A DNA stretch of 64,000 nt. Origin: JAAFHI01 sp039793685 (GTDB taxonomy: Bacteria; Acidobacteriota; Blastocatellia; Chloracidobacteriales; Chloracidobacteriaceae). Under the pieces are notes generated by a model. It had not been told where the DNA came from, did not search any database, and saw nothing but the letters and a program-made list of their open reading frames with translations. The position numbers and the translations under genes were made by a program. The stretch is taken from the NCBI GenBank assembly GCA_039793685.1, contig JBDRAL010000051.1, positions 1 through 64,000 of the forward strand. Reading direction: 5' to 3'. This document shows, one piece after another, positions 1 to 7,581 of the stretch. Each line of letters opens with the position of its first letter. The first letter of the stretch is position 1.

Positions 1-116
1 AACCAACCAAATCCATCTGACGCCCCTATGGTTGGTGTTTCTTTCTATATACAAAAAAAACCAACAACCCCCCCCCCTCCCCACCCCCCCCCCAACCCCG
101 GACTCCGAGACTGACC
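1..116. other. Low-complexity leader, possible contig edge
   Basis: No gene is visible. The stretch has an A8 run near 53-60 and long C-rich runs broken by single T or A bases at about 67-100, quite unlike the balanced GC-rich sequence that follows. Short AACCAACC and GGTTGG words flank the first 35 bases. It could be a badly sequenced or artefactual contig end or a true low-complexity spacer after glpX; the sequence alone cannot decide. Confidence 0.5.
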
Positions 117-1154
117 TCAGAACCGAATCACGGTTTCGGGACCACCCTCGACGTGGACGGTGTCGACGAAACGGACCTTGTGTGGAAGCGTTGTCATAAT
201 CAACGACGCAGTCCGCTTTCCGTTCCCGAAGAACCGCACCCCGCGGAGAACTTTCCCGTCGGTGACGCCGGTCATGGCGAAAATGATGTGCTTGCCGGGC
301 GCGAGATCGTCGGTTTTGAAGATTTTCGACGGGTCGTCGATGCCCATTTCCTTCATTCGGGCGACCGTTTCCGCGTCTTCGGTCACCTTGGCGTAATCCT
401 CGGCGTGGAGCTGATCCTTCAACACGAACCGGGCCTGGATTTCACCATTCAGACACTTCATGGCCGCCGCCGTCAGCACGCCTTCCGGCGCACCGCCGAT
501 GCCCATGACCGCGTGGACGCCCGATCCGCCGACGGCCGCGCTGATACCGGCCGAAAGGTCGCCGTCGGAAATCAGTTGAATCCGTGCGCCCGCGCCCCGG
601 ATTTCGGAAATCAGCTTTTCGTGACGCTGCCGGTCAAGCACTGAAACTACCAGATCGCTCACGCTCCGGCCGAGCTTTTCAGCCAGAATCTTCAGATTGT
701 CGGCCACCGGTGCGTCGATGTTGAGGCAGCCGCGCGCCGCCGGACCGACCACCAGTTTGTTCATGTACATATCGGGGGCATTGAGCAGCCCGCCGCGTTC
801 CGCCGCCGCGAGAACCGCGATCGCGTTCGCGCTTCCGGTCGCGCAAAGGTTCGTGCCTTCCAGCGGATCGACCGCGATATCGACTTCGGGCAGGGTGGAT
901 TCGCCGTCGCCGGTTTCGACCCCGACCCGTTCTCCGATGTAGAGCATGGGGGCTTTGTCGCGTTCGCCTTCACCGATGACGATCCGCCCGTTCATCGGGA
1001 CGGTCCGCATTGCTTCGCGCATCGCTTCAACGGCAGCCTGGTCGGAGAATTTGCGTTTGCCGAGGCCCATGGTTCGGGCCGAAGCGATGGCGGCCTCCTC
1101 GACCACCCGCAGAAACTCCTTGGAAAGAGGGGAAAAGACGGTTTCGTTCGACAT
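117..1154 (-). CDS. glpX: Fructose-1,6-bisphosphatase class II (GlpX)
   Basis: Hydrolyses fructose-1,6-bisphosphate to fructose-6-phosphate in the cytoplasm (gluconeogenesis, and the Calvin cycle or pentose interconversions where present). The 345 residues match the usual GlpX length. GEGERDKAPML, VDPLEGTNLCA (metal and phosphate site) and GIGGAPEGVLTAAAMKCLNG are the characteristic class II motifs. The ATG at 1154 is preceded by GGAG about ten bases upstream. It lies downstream of a lone BMC vertex gene and a small protein on the same strand, separated from them by a heptamer-repeat element. A class I FBPase is also present at 12826-13842, so the organism carries both enzyme types. Confidence 0.95.
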   Translation of the reverse strand: MSNETVFSPLSKEFLRVVEEAAIASARTMGLGKRKFSDQAAVEAMREAMRTVPMNGRIVIGEGERDKAPMLYIGERVGVETGDGESTLPEVDIAVDPLEGTNLCATGSANAIAVLAAAERGGLLNAPDMYMNKLVVGPAARGCLNIDAPVADNLKILAEKLGRSVSDLVVSVLDRQRHEKLISEIRGAGARIQLISDGDLSAGISAAVGGSGVHAVMGIGGAPEGVLTAAAMKCLNGEIQARFVLKDQLHAEDYAKVTEDAETVARMKEMGIDDPSKIFKTDDLAPGKHIIFAMTGVTDGKVLRGVRFFGNGKRTASLIMTTLPHKVRFVDTVHVEGGPETVIRF

Positions 1155-1177
1155 AAAAGTATGACTCCGGGAAAAAA

Positions 1178-1309
1178 GGATGAAGGATGAAGGATGAAGG
1201 ATAAAAAAATAAATAAAGGAAATAGGACTCGGGCACTCTTCCGGCGGGTCGGGCGAAACCTCAACTCACCTTTGAAAATAATTCATCCCTCATCCTTCAT
1301 CCCTCATCC
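1178..1309. repeat. Paired GGATGAA heptamer arms (family A)
   Basis: Four direct 7-nt units (GGATGAA x3 then GGATAAA) run at 1178-1205. Four reverse-complement units (TTCATCC or CTCATCC) run at 1282-1309. The arms are inverted relative to each other and could pair across a spacer of about 75 bases. The right arm begins 4 bases from the stop codon of the minus-strand gene ending at 1314. The element fills the gap between that gene and glpX. Confidence 0.85.
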
Positions 1310-1313
1310 TTTT

Positions 1314-1544
1314 CTAAAAACCTCGCGTCGCGCAGATATCGCACTTGTCGCAGGGCTTCCCGGGTTCCATTGTACAGGGCCCGGGGACCATGAATTCCAG
1401 TACATCCGCGACAAACCGTGCATCTGCAAACCGTTCCTGACTCGGATGAAACGGGAGATGGGACGTCGGCGCGGGAGGCCCTTCGTTTCCGACACGACGG
1501 GAAACGTTCCGGGCGGCTTCGGCGATGCGCTGTTCGAGATCCAT
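1314..1544 (-). CDS. Small Cys-rich protein next to BMC vertex gene
   Basis: A 76-residue protein of unknown function. The ATG at 1544 has a good GGAG Shine-Dalgarno about 8 bases upstream, and the gene begins 33 bases after the EutN/CcmL stop, so an operon is likely. The N-terminus (MDLEQRIAEAARNVSRRV) has the heptad-like hydrophobic spacing of an amphipathic helix, resembling the encapsulation peptides that tether cargo to microcompartment shells. The C-terminus holds four cysteines in PCTMEPGKPCDKCDICATRGF-like spacing (C-x7-C-x2-C-x2-C), which could bind a metal. Both functional ideas are inferences from sequence pattern and position only; no family is recognised. Confidence 0.6.
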   Translation of the reverse strand: MDLEQRIAEAARNVSRRVGNEGPPAPTSHLPFHPSQERFADARFVADVLEFMVPGPCTMEPGKPCDKCDICATRGF

Positions 1545-1577
1545 GAAACGGACTCCAAAACGTTGACCGAATTTGAC

Positions 1578-1853
1578 TTACGGATGTTTTTCGCAGAAAT
1601 CGATGACGCCCACCACGGCGGCGTCAATGGCCGCACCCGGGCGTTGAGTGGTTGCCGTGGAGGCGGACCAGCCTTCCTGTACCACCATCACCATATCGCC
1701 CACCCCGGCATCGACGGCGTCAAGCGCCATGAACGAACTGCCGACTGAAGCCCCATCGGGTGTAGTCGGCTGAACGAGCAGAATCCGCCCGCCCTGATAG
1801 CGTTCATTTTTTTGGGTCGAAACGACGTTTCCGATGACTCGTGCAATCAACAT
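1578..1853 (-). CDS. EutN/CcmL-type microcompartment vertex protein
   Basis: A 91-residue pentameric shell-vertex (BMC-P) protein that would cap the vertices of a bacterial microcompartment. MLIARVIGNVVSTQKNERYQG at the N-terminus and the GGRILLVQP and DAVDAGVGDMVMVVQEG stretches are typical of EutN/CcmL. The ATG at 1853 is chosen over an upstream in-frame start because the family begins exactly at this Met; the Shine-Dalgarno is poor. No hexameric BMC-H or BMC-T shell gene lies in the window, so the main shell genes must be elsewhere or this protein acts alone. Its partners here are the small Cys-rich gene and, further down, glpX. Confidence 0.88.
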   Translation of the reverse strand: MLIARVIGNVVSTQKNERYQGGRILLVQPTTPDGASVGSSFMALDAVDAGVGDMVMVVQEGWSASTATTQRPGAAIDAAVVGVIDFCEKHP

Positions 1854-1980
1854 AACGAAGGCGGAATGTACCGCATCCATTAGGTTTGTGGAATAAAAAC
1901 ATTTTCCGGGGGATGGGTGATGGGGAGCGTCCCGTTTCCAAATCTCCTTCAATTTCGGTTTTTTCGGAGTTCATCGTTGT

Positions 1981-2313
1981 TCATCGTTTCCCCGGTGCGG
2001 GCCGGGAATAGTCAATCCCGGGACGGCGGAGGTCACGACCGGGTCGGCGATGGTTTTGAAGCCGTCGGAATTTTGCGAGGAATTGCTCGGGCGTGATGCG
2101 ATGTTTGAACGAACAGAAACCATTGATGAAAACGACCGGGATGTCCCACCCGAAACGGGATTTCAGGGTCGGGTCGGCGTCGATGTCCACAACCTCCAGT
2201 TCAAATTGTTCAACGGACTGGATTTGAGTGATAATTTCCAGTACATCGTCGCACAGGCCGCACCCTTCACGGGTATACAAAACAACCGTCGGTGGTGAAT
2301 CAACAGTGCTCAT
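1981..2313 (-). CDS. Glutaredoxin-like (DUF836-type) thioredoxin-fold protein
   Basis: A 110-residue thioredoxin-fold protein. TREGCGLCDDV carries a CxxC redox motif near residue 18, followed by VVDIDADPTLKSRFGWDIPVVF, which contains the cis-Pro typical of DUF836/glutaredoxin-like proteins. The last ~25 residues are basic and unrelated to the fold. The ATG at 2311-2313 is 24 bases from the divergent coaBC start, so the two share a short promoter region. Substrate unknown; a general dithiol reductase role is inferred from the family. Confidence 0.8.
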   Translation of the reverse strand: MSTVDSPPTVVLYTREGCGLCDDVLEIITQIQSVEQFELEVVDIDADPTLKSRFGWDIPVVFINGFCSFKHRITPEQFLAKFRRLQNHRRPGRDLRRPGIDYSRPAPGKR

Positions 2314-2337
2314 TCGGTCGGGAATCGAGGCGGAAAT

Positions 2338-3555
2338 ATGAAAACCGGGAAACATGTCACCCTCGCCGTCACTGGCTGTATCGGGGCCTACAAGGCCGTT
2401 CTCATCCTGCGCGGATTGCAAAATGCCGGGGTGGACGTCGAGGTCGTGATGACCAAGCATGCCACGGAATTCGTCAAGCCGTTGACCTTTCAGGCGATTT
2501 CCGGCCGACCGGTCGTGACCGACCACTGGAATCGCGACGAGGACCGCGACATTCTCCACATCGCCCTGCCGCAGCGGACCGACCTGCTCATCGTCGCGCC
2601 CGCCACCGCCAACACCATCGCCAAGTTCTCGAACGGAATCGCCGACGATTTTCTCTCCACGATGTATCTCGCGCTGACCCGGCCGGTGCTGATTGCCCCG
2701 GCGATGAACGTCGAGATGTGGCGGCATCCCGCGACTCGGGAAAATGTGGCCCGTCTGCGCGCTCGCGGAGCGACCATTGTCGAGCCGGGGGCGGGATTTC
2801 TGGCCTGCGGAATGGTCGGCGAAGGGCGGCTGGCCGAACCCGACGAAATCGTGGCCAAAGCCATTGAAATTCTCGGACGCGAGACCCGAACGGACCTGGT
2901 CGGCGAACACGTTCTGGTAACGGCGGGACCGACGGTGGAAGACCTTGATCCGGTCCGTTTTCTGACCAACCGTTCTTCCGGAAAAATGGGGTACGCCGTG
3001 GCTGAGGCCGCCCGTGACCGGGGCGCGCGCGTCACGCTCGTGACGGGACCGACCCGGCTGGAAGCCCCGGCCGGCGTGGAAGTCGTTCGGGTTCGATCCA
3101 CCCGACAAATGTACGACGCGGTCCTGGAAACATTAAAAACGGCAACAATAGTCGTAAAATCAGCGGCGGTATGCGATTTTCGTCCCGCGCGCATTGCGGA
3201 AGGGAAAATCAAAAAAAACGACCAAATGAATTCCCTTCGGATCGAACTTGAACCGACGGAAGATATTCTGGCGGAAGTCGGTCGGAGAAAAGGGGATCGG
3301 GTGGTGGTCGGGTTCGCCGCCGAAACGGACCCCGACCCCGAACAGGCCCTCGCCAAAATGCACCGAAAAAACGCGGATTTACTGGTTTTGAACGACGTCA
3401 CGCAGCCCGACGCCGGATTCGACACCGATACCAATCGAGTCACGATTTTCACCTCCGATGGTGGGAAGCGCGAACTTCCGCTTCTTTCAAAGCGGGAGGT
3501 GGCGGAAGCGATTCTGGATTCGGCTGTTCACTGGAAGAAGGACCGGATGCGATGA
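2338..3555 (+). CDS. coaBC: Bifunctional CoaBC (phosphopantothenoylcysteine synthetase/decarboxylase)
   Basis: Converts 4'-phosphopantothenate plus cysteine to phosphopantothenoylcysteine (CoaB half, residues ~190-405) and decarboxylates it with FMN (CoaC half, residues ~1-185), two steps of coenzyme A synthesis. Visible motifs are GCIGAYKA at the FMN site, the catalytic PAMNVEMW, and ACGMVGEGRLAEP with the active-site Cys. The CoaB half shows TAGPTVEDLDPVRFLTNRSSG and KSAAVCDFRP. The 405 residues are normal for a fused enzyme. It is the first gene of a run in which the next two genes each overlap by ATGA. Confidence 0.96.
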   Translation: MKTGKHVTLAVTGCIGAYKAVLILRGLQNAGVDVEVVMTKHATEFVKPLTFQAISGRPVVTDHWNRDEDRDILHIALPQRTDLLIVAPATANTIAKFSNGIADDFLSTMYLALTRPVLIAPAMNVEMWRHPATRENVARLRARGATIVEPGAGFLACGMVGEGRLAEPDEIVAKAIEILGRETRTDLVGEHVLVTAGPTVEDLDPVRFLTNRSSGKMGYAVAEAARDRGARVTLVTGPTRLEAPAGVEVVRVRSTRQMYDAVLETLKTATIVVKSAAVCDFRPARIAEGKIKKNDQMNSLRIELEPTEDILAEVGRRKGDRVVVGFAAETDPDPEQALAKMHRKNADLLVLNDVTQPDAGFDTDTNRVTIFTSDGGKRELPLLSKREVAEAILDSAVHWKKDRMR

Positions 3556-4694
3556 CCTCGAAGTCTTTGGACAAAAGAATCGTTGTGATTGATGACGAAC
3601 CCGATATCCGCGAAATGTGCGTGGATATTCTTGGCGGGTATAACGTCCAGACGGCCGCGGATGGAAGCGAAGTCGCGCCCCTCCTGACCGGGTTTCAGCC
3701 CCAGGTGGTCATTACCGACATGCGGATGCCCCGGGAAAGCGGTCTCACCGTCATCCGCCTCGTCAAACAGCACAATCCGGGAATCGAAGTTCTCGTCATG
3801 ACCGGCCACGGAAAAATCGAGGAAGCCGTCGAGGCGATGAAACTCGGCGCCAGCGATTTCATCCTCAAGCCCTTTGAAATCACGCAGATGCTGTCGGCGG
3901 TCAAAAAATGCTTCGACCGGATTACCCTGCGTCATGAAAACGCTGAACTCCAGATGGCGAACCGCGAACTCCAGCGGCTCAATGAACTCAAAGGCAAATT
4001 CCTCCGACTCACCAGCCACGAGCTGCGCGGCCCGCTCACGATCCTTCAGGGATACTGCGACCTGCTCCCGCTCATAACCGAAAGCCAGAAAGAGGTGAAG
4101 GAAGCCGCCGAAACCATGTCCAACGCGGTCGGCAACCTCACCACCATCGTGCAGAACCTGACCCTCCTGATGACCACCCAGAAGGACGCCATGGTCATCA
4201 ACGCGCAGCGGTTCGATGTGGCCCGGACACTCGCCGGCGTCATCGACGAAATCAAGGTTCATGCCCACCACCGGAAACAGACATTCCTTTTTGACGGGCC
4301 TCCGTCCATGACCATCATCGGCGACCCGCTCCGCGTCGCCCAGATCGCCCGCGAACTGCTGTTCAATTCCGTGAAATTCACGAAGGATGAAGGGCTTATT
4401 GTCGTCAGCCTCAAGGAGAATCCCGAGGAGGGCGAATTCAGTTTCGACGTGACCGACAACGGCATCGGACTCGACGAAAGCCTGATCGGGCAGGTGTTCG
4501 ACGCCTTTTTCGAAGCCGGCGACACACAGCACCACAGTACCTCGCGGACCAATTTCCTTGGCGGCGGCATTGGAATCGGCCTGACCCTCGTTCGGGACAT
4601 CGTCCGGGCCTATGGCGGACGGGTCGGAATTTCAAGTCGTCCCAACCTGGGAACCAGCATCCTCGTTACGCTCCCCGCCACGGTGTCGGCATGA
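3552..4694 (+). CDS. Receiver-histidine kinase hybrid signalling protein
   Basis: Domain order is reversed relative to a classic sensor: an N-terminal receiver domain (residues ~8-120) then HisKA (~145-205) and HATPase (~255-378). The receiver has phospho-acceptor Asp56 in VVITDMRMP and the conserved Lys105 in LKPF. The kinase has His155 in RLTSHELRGP, the N-box RELLFNSVKF, DNGIGLD and GGGIGIGLTLV. There is no membrane segment, so it is cytoplasmic and probably takes its input by phosphorylation of the receiver. The start overlaps the coaBC stop by ATGA, suggesting translational coupling. No cognate partner is evident nearby. Confidence 0.93.
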   Translation: MTSKSLDKRIVVIDDEPDIREMCVDILGGYNVQTAADGSEVAPLLTGFQPQVVITDMRMPRESGLTVIRLVKQHNPGIEVLVMTGHGKIEEAVEAMKLGASDFILKPFEITQMLSAVKKCFDRITLRHENAELQMANRELQRLNELKGKFLRLTSHELRGPLTILQGYCDLLPLITESQKEVKEAAETMSNAVGNLTTIVQNLTLLMTTQKDAMVINAQRFDVARTLAGVIDEIKVHAHHRKQTFLFDGPPSMTIIGDPLRVAQIARELLFNSVKFTKDEGLIVVSLKENPEEGEFSFDVTDNGIGLDESLIGQVFDAFFEAGDTQHHSTSRTNFLGGGIGIGLTLVRDIVRAYGGRVGISSRPNLGTSILVTLPATVSA

Positions 4695-5542
4695 ATTCAG
4701 GAAAAATTCTCGTCACCGGGGCCGCCGGATACCTCGGAACCCACGTTACCTCGATCCTCGGGGCGGATGGTTCGTCGCGCCGTCTGGGACGCCCCCTTTT
4801 CAGCGATGAACTGGAACGGGTTCTCCCGGATTATGAAGCGATCGTCCATTTGGCCGCCCTGGTGGACAAACGTCCGGAAGCGGCCGGAGACTGTTTTCGG
4901 ATGAATGCCGACGGGACCCGCTGGTTGGCCGAACGCCTGACGGCCGGCCAGACGCTGATTTTCGCCTCGACGAAGGATGTTTACGACCGAAGCTGCGAAC
5001 TCTATGAAGCCGTCCCCGAAAGCTGTTCGACGGCATTTTCGGGGCAAAACGGATATGCCTGGTCGAAACTGCTGGCCGAACGCTACGCCGAGTTTTTCGC
5101 CGACCAAAACGGATTCCGGCTCGGAATTTTTCGGCTGGCAACGGTTTTCGCGGCCCCGTCGGAAGGAAATCCGGGTGGATTCGTTTCGGGATTTGCCCGG
5201 GCCATTCGCGAAGGGAAGCGGCTGACCTTGCGGGCGCGCGGGTTGCAGGTCCGGGATGTCCTTCCGGTCGAAGAACTTGCCCGTGCCTTCGATCTCTTTT
5301 TGAAATCCGGACTCCGGCGCGAAACTTTCAATATCGGAGGGGGTTTGGGCAACGCCCTGACCTTCGCCGAGCTGTCGGAACGAATCGGACTGGCCAATCG
5401 GCAACCCGTTTCGGTTGAATTGTCGGATCAGCCGGTCCCGTCGGGCGATCAGTTGCGGTTTGTCGCGGATGTTCAAAAACTGAAGGAAAAGCTCGGGTGG
5501 GAGCCGGTGTTCGACTTGAACGCAAGCCTGGCAAATGCCTGA
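4691..5542 (+). CDS. NAD-dependent epimerase/dehydratase (extended SDR)
   Basis: An extended short-chain dehydrogenase of 283 residues. The N-terminus ILVTGAAGYLGTHV is the Rossmann GxxGxxG, and YAWSKLLAERY carries the catalytic YxxxK. STKDVYD precedes it in the place of the conserved Ser/Thr region. It probably modifies a nucleotide-sugar (epimerase, dehydratase or reductase); the substrate cannot be read from sequence. It overlaps the histidine kinase gene by ATGA, so it is the third gene of the coaBC operon. Confidence 0.85.
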   Translation: MNSGKILVTGAAGYLGTHVTSILGADGSSRRLGRPLFSDELERVLPDYEAIVHLAALVDKRPEAAGDCFRMNADGTRWLAERLTAGQTLIFASTKDVYDRSCELYEAVPESCSTAFSGQNGYAWSKLLAERYAEFFADQNGFRLGIFRLATVFAAPSEGNPGGFVSGFARAIREGKRLTLRARGLQVRDVLPVEELARAFDLFLKSGLRRETFNIGGGLGNALTFAELSERIGLANRQPVSVELSDQPVPSGDQLRFVADVQKLKEKLGWEPVFDLNASLANA

Positions 5543-5553
5543 TTCCGTTGCGT

Positions 5554-6180
5554 ATGCACCTTTTTCTATGTTGCCCGCATTGCAAGACGGTCAATGATTG
5601 TACAAAGACCGGAAGACGACGATTGGCGGTCTGTTCGGGTTGCGGGAAGAAGTTTTTCGTGGTCGGCCCGCTGCCTGAGCCTGACTGGGAAATCCCGATG
5701 AAGTCGTTTCTCGACGAGGGGCTCAAGGTCATTCGCCCTCGAAATCTGTCACCGCAGGAACTGACAATCTGGGTTTGTCCGTGGTGCGGCAGGAACGTCG
5801 GCGTCCGGAAGGATTGCCCGAGGTGTGGCTGTGACCTGAGGATTGCGGCCCCGATTTACGCGGCCGGGCTGGCCGAGGGGAAACCTCCCGTGGTGGCGGG
5901 GAGCTACTGCCAACAGGCCCTCAATCCGATGAACCTCAACGTCGCCCTTTGTCGACTTCACCGGCTCCACCCCGGAAAGGTTTTGGCGATTGGCGGGACG
6001 CTCGAACTTGCCGCGAGAATGAAGGATGAACAGCCCCCGTTCGGTGTCATTGAGGGAATCGAGCCGCTTCCGCTTCCGAAATCATTCAGGCGGCGCCGGG
6101 CCGTGTATCAACGGACCGGCATTTTCCCGCCCGCCAGCTTTTGGGAAAAGGTTACCGATTTCTTCAGCAAAGGCGTTTGA
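5554..6180 (+). CDS. Double zinc-ribbon protein, function unknown
   Basis: About 208 residues with two zinc-ribbon pairs: CPHCK with CSGCG near the N-terminus (residues ~7-30), and CPWCG with CPRCGCD in the middle (~75-95). The rest is not recognised, though the C-terminal half contains a GTLELAARMKDE-like helix. The ATG at 5554 is preferred because it sits directly before the first ribbon and only 12 bases after the epimerase stop; an in-frame start inside the epimerase gene would add non-conserved residues. It is likely the last gene of the coaBC operon. Confidence 0.7.
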   Translation: MHLFLCCPHCKTVNDCTKTGRRRLAVCSGCGKKFFVVGPLPEPDWEIPMKSFLDEGLKVIRPRNLSPQELTIWVCPWCGRNVGVRKDCPRCGCDLRIAAPIYAAGLAEGKPPVVAGSYCQQALNPMNLNVALCRLHRLHPGKVLAIGGTLELAARMKDEQPPFGVIEGIEPLPLPKSFRRRRAVYQRTGIFPPASFWEKVTDFFSKGV

Positions 6181-6189
6181 AGGTCTTTT

Positions 6190-6387
6190 TCAAACAGTCG
6201 GTTTTCTCAAAAACGCGCTGAACGTCCGAACCACCAGATTCGAAAACAACATTGATTGCGTCTGGGCGATGGTCAGTGCCTTTTCCGTCAACGGAAGGGT
6301 CCGAAATTCGTCAAGGGTCGGATTGTGCGCGAGTTGATCGGCGCGTGGCGCGGCGAGTTCCTTGGTTTCCTTCTTTTCCATTTTCAT
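6190..6387 (-). CDS. Small hypothetical protein
   Basis: A 65-residue basic/amphipathic protein of no recognised family. It starts 12 bases after the stop of the PARG-like gene, with GAGG about 5 bases before the ATG, so the two are probably cotranscribed. It has no cysteines, no signal peptide and no membrane segment. It could be a small partner or regulator of the PARG-like protein. Confidence 0.5.
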   Translation of the reverse strand: MKMEKKETKELAAPRADQLAHNPTLDEFRTLPLTEKALTIAQTQSMLFSNLVVRTFSAFLRKPTV

Positions 6388-6399
6388 GACCTCGGGAGT

Positions 6400-7392
6400 T
6401 TAATTTCCATCACTGACGCCCCATTTGAACCCGGCGGCCAGAATGGCGTCAACCACCTCTCGAACAGGCGTTCCGGGAAGCCATTTCGGCAGGCGTTCGA
6501 AAATGAACTCCCGTGCCTTGGCGCAGTCGGCTTTCCCGACCGCATCTCCTACGTAAAAAGCCAGGGTGTGAAGCCCTGCCAGACGAGCGGCCAATACTTG
6601 AAGCGCAACCATTACGGTCCGATTTCCGCCATAAGCGCCGCATCCCCAAAACCCTGTATTCACAATGACTTCAACCGAATCACCACAAACCCGACACGAT
6701 TCGGCGCGGGCAGCCGCGAACCCCGTAAAGGCAGTCTTTAAAATGAATTCCAATTGGTCGCGCGTGTAGAGGCCGCGGGACGCCGGGGCTTCAATCGCGA
6801 GGAGATTCGACAGGGTCGGAGGCTCGATCAGGGCAACAGCTTTTTCAACCGCTTCAGGCGAGGCTTCACTGAAATTCCGTCCGTAGAGTCCGTTGGGACG
6901 CCCGAGGGATTTGTCGGGGGATGTCGAAATGCTGCAACGTCGTTCGACGCCACGAATAAGAATCGGCGTCGGTTTGCCGTGTTCCACCGTCAAAGGCTTG
7001 ATTCCGGAAGTTTTCAGGGCTTCCCGAAGCGATCCCAAAATCGGATGTTCCGCGACCTGAATTTCATCCTGCGCGAAATGTCCGGCCCCATAGGCACAAA
7101 AAAGGTCGTGATGAGCGAAGTTGAGATACCAGGCATCGCGGGTCTTTTCCACGGGCTTGTATTCGAAGAAACCCGGACGAACCTCGAAAAGCACCGAGTT
7201 GTCCTCAAAAGTTTCAGGAATTGGCATCCTCCTCCATCGACTTACTGAAAGGGCCCCCGCATGATGACTTCCTTTGGGTGCTGCTTTTTCCCAAATGACT
7301 TTCTTGTTGGCATTGAAAAGCCTCGGGGGAAATGAGTCGAACAGCTTTTGAGCTTCAAAATCTTCCCGGCCGATCAAAAATTCTTCAAACAT
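6400..7392 (-). CDS. PARG-like ADP-ribose glycohydrolase family protein
   Basis: About 330 residues. The C-terminal stretch at residues ~245-282 (NTGFWGCGAYGGNR, then hydrophobic VALQVLAARLAG, ending FYVGD) closely resembles the GNWGCGxFGG...LIQxLAA...FGD segment of poly(ADP-ribose) glycohydrolases. Residues ~90-122 (FAHHDLFCAYGAGHFAQDEI, then EHPILGSL) sit where PARG has its GGG and QEEI catalytic loop; Glu110 of QDE matches the second Glu, but the Gly-rich part is altered. It may hydrolyse ADP-ribose links or only bind them. The start is uncertain: ATG 7392 is preferred because a GTG at 7503 lies beyond an intergenic palindrome. Confidence 0.6.
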   Translation of the reverse strand: MFEEFLIGREDFEAQKLFDSFPPRLFNANKKVIWEKAAPKGSHHAGALSVSRWRRMPIPETFEDNSVLFEVRPGFFEYKPVEKTRDAWYLNFAHHDLFCAYGAGHFAQDEIQVAEHPILGSLREALKTSGIKPLTVEHGKPTPILIRGVERRCSISTSPDKSLGRPNGLYGRNFSEASPEAVEKAVALIEPPTLSNLLAIEAPASRGLYTRDQLEFILKTAFTGFAAARAESCRVCGDSVEVIVNTGFWGCGAYGGNRTVMVALQVLAARLAGLHTLAFYVGDAVGKADCAKAREFIFERLPKWLPGTPVREVVDAILAAGFKWGVSDGN

Positions 7393-7441
7393 GGAAAACC
7401 CGAAGGAATCTGCAAGAGTAAGGCAGTAATAAAAGGGGCGA

Positions 7442-7499
7442 ATGCGCCGCCAGACAATAACCCCACCCGGACAGGCGGGGCAATTTCCTGACGGCGCAT
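7442..7499. repeat. Imperfect intergenic palindrome
   Basis: Outer arms ATGCGCCGCCAG (7442-7453) and CTGACGGCGCAT (7488-7499) are inverted with one mismatch. Inner arms ACCCCACCC and GGCGGGGCA extend the dyad. It lies just upstream of the PARG-like gene and could be a terminator for the leftward chlorophyll synthase gene or a REP-like element. Confidence 0.6.
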
Positions 7500-7581
7500 C
7501 CACCCCTTTAGAGGCATTTTGGACCGGTCGTCATTACCGAGGATGTTTTTTAAAAACCATCCAGAATTCGAAGCGAAAAAC

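Noticed and set aside
1981..3108. Long minus-strand open frame over coaBC
   Set aside because: Only its last 110 codons (to 2313) encode a recognisable thioredoxin-fold protein; the rest is antisense to coaBC with no conserved sequence.
7393..7503. Upstream GTG start for the PARG-like gene
   Set aside because: The added codons include an intergenic palindrome, and the AGGGG lies directly against the GTG.
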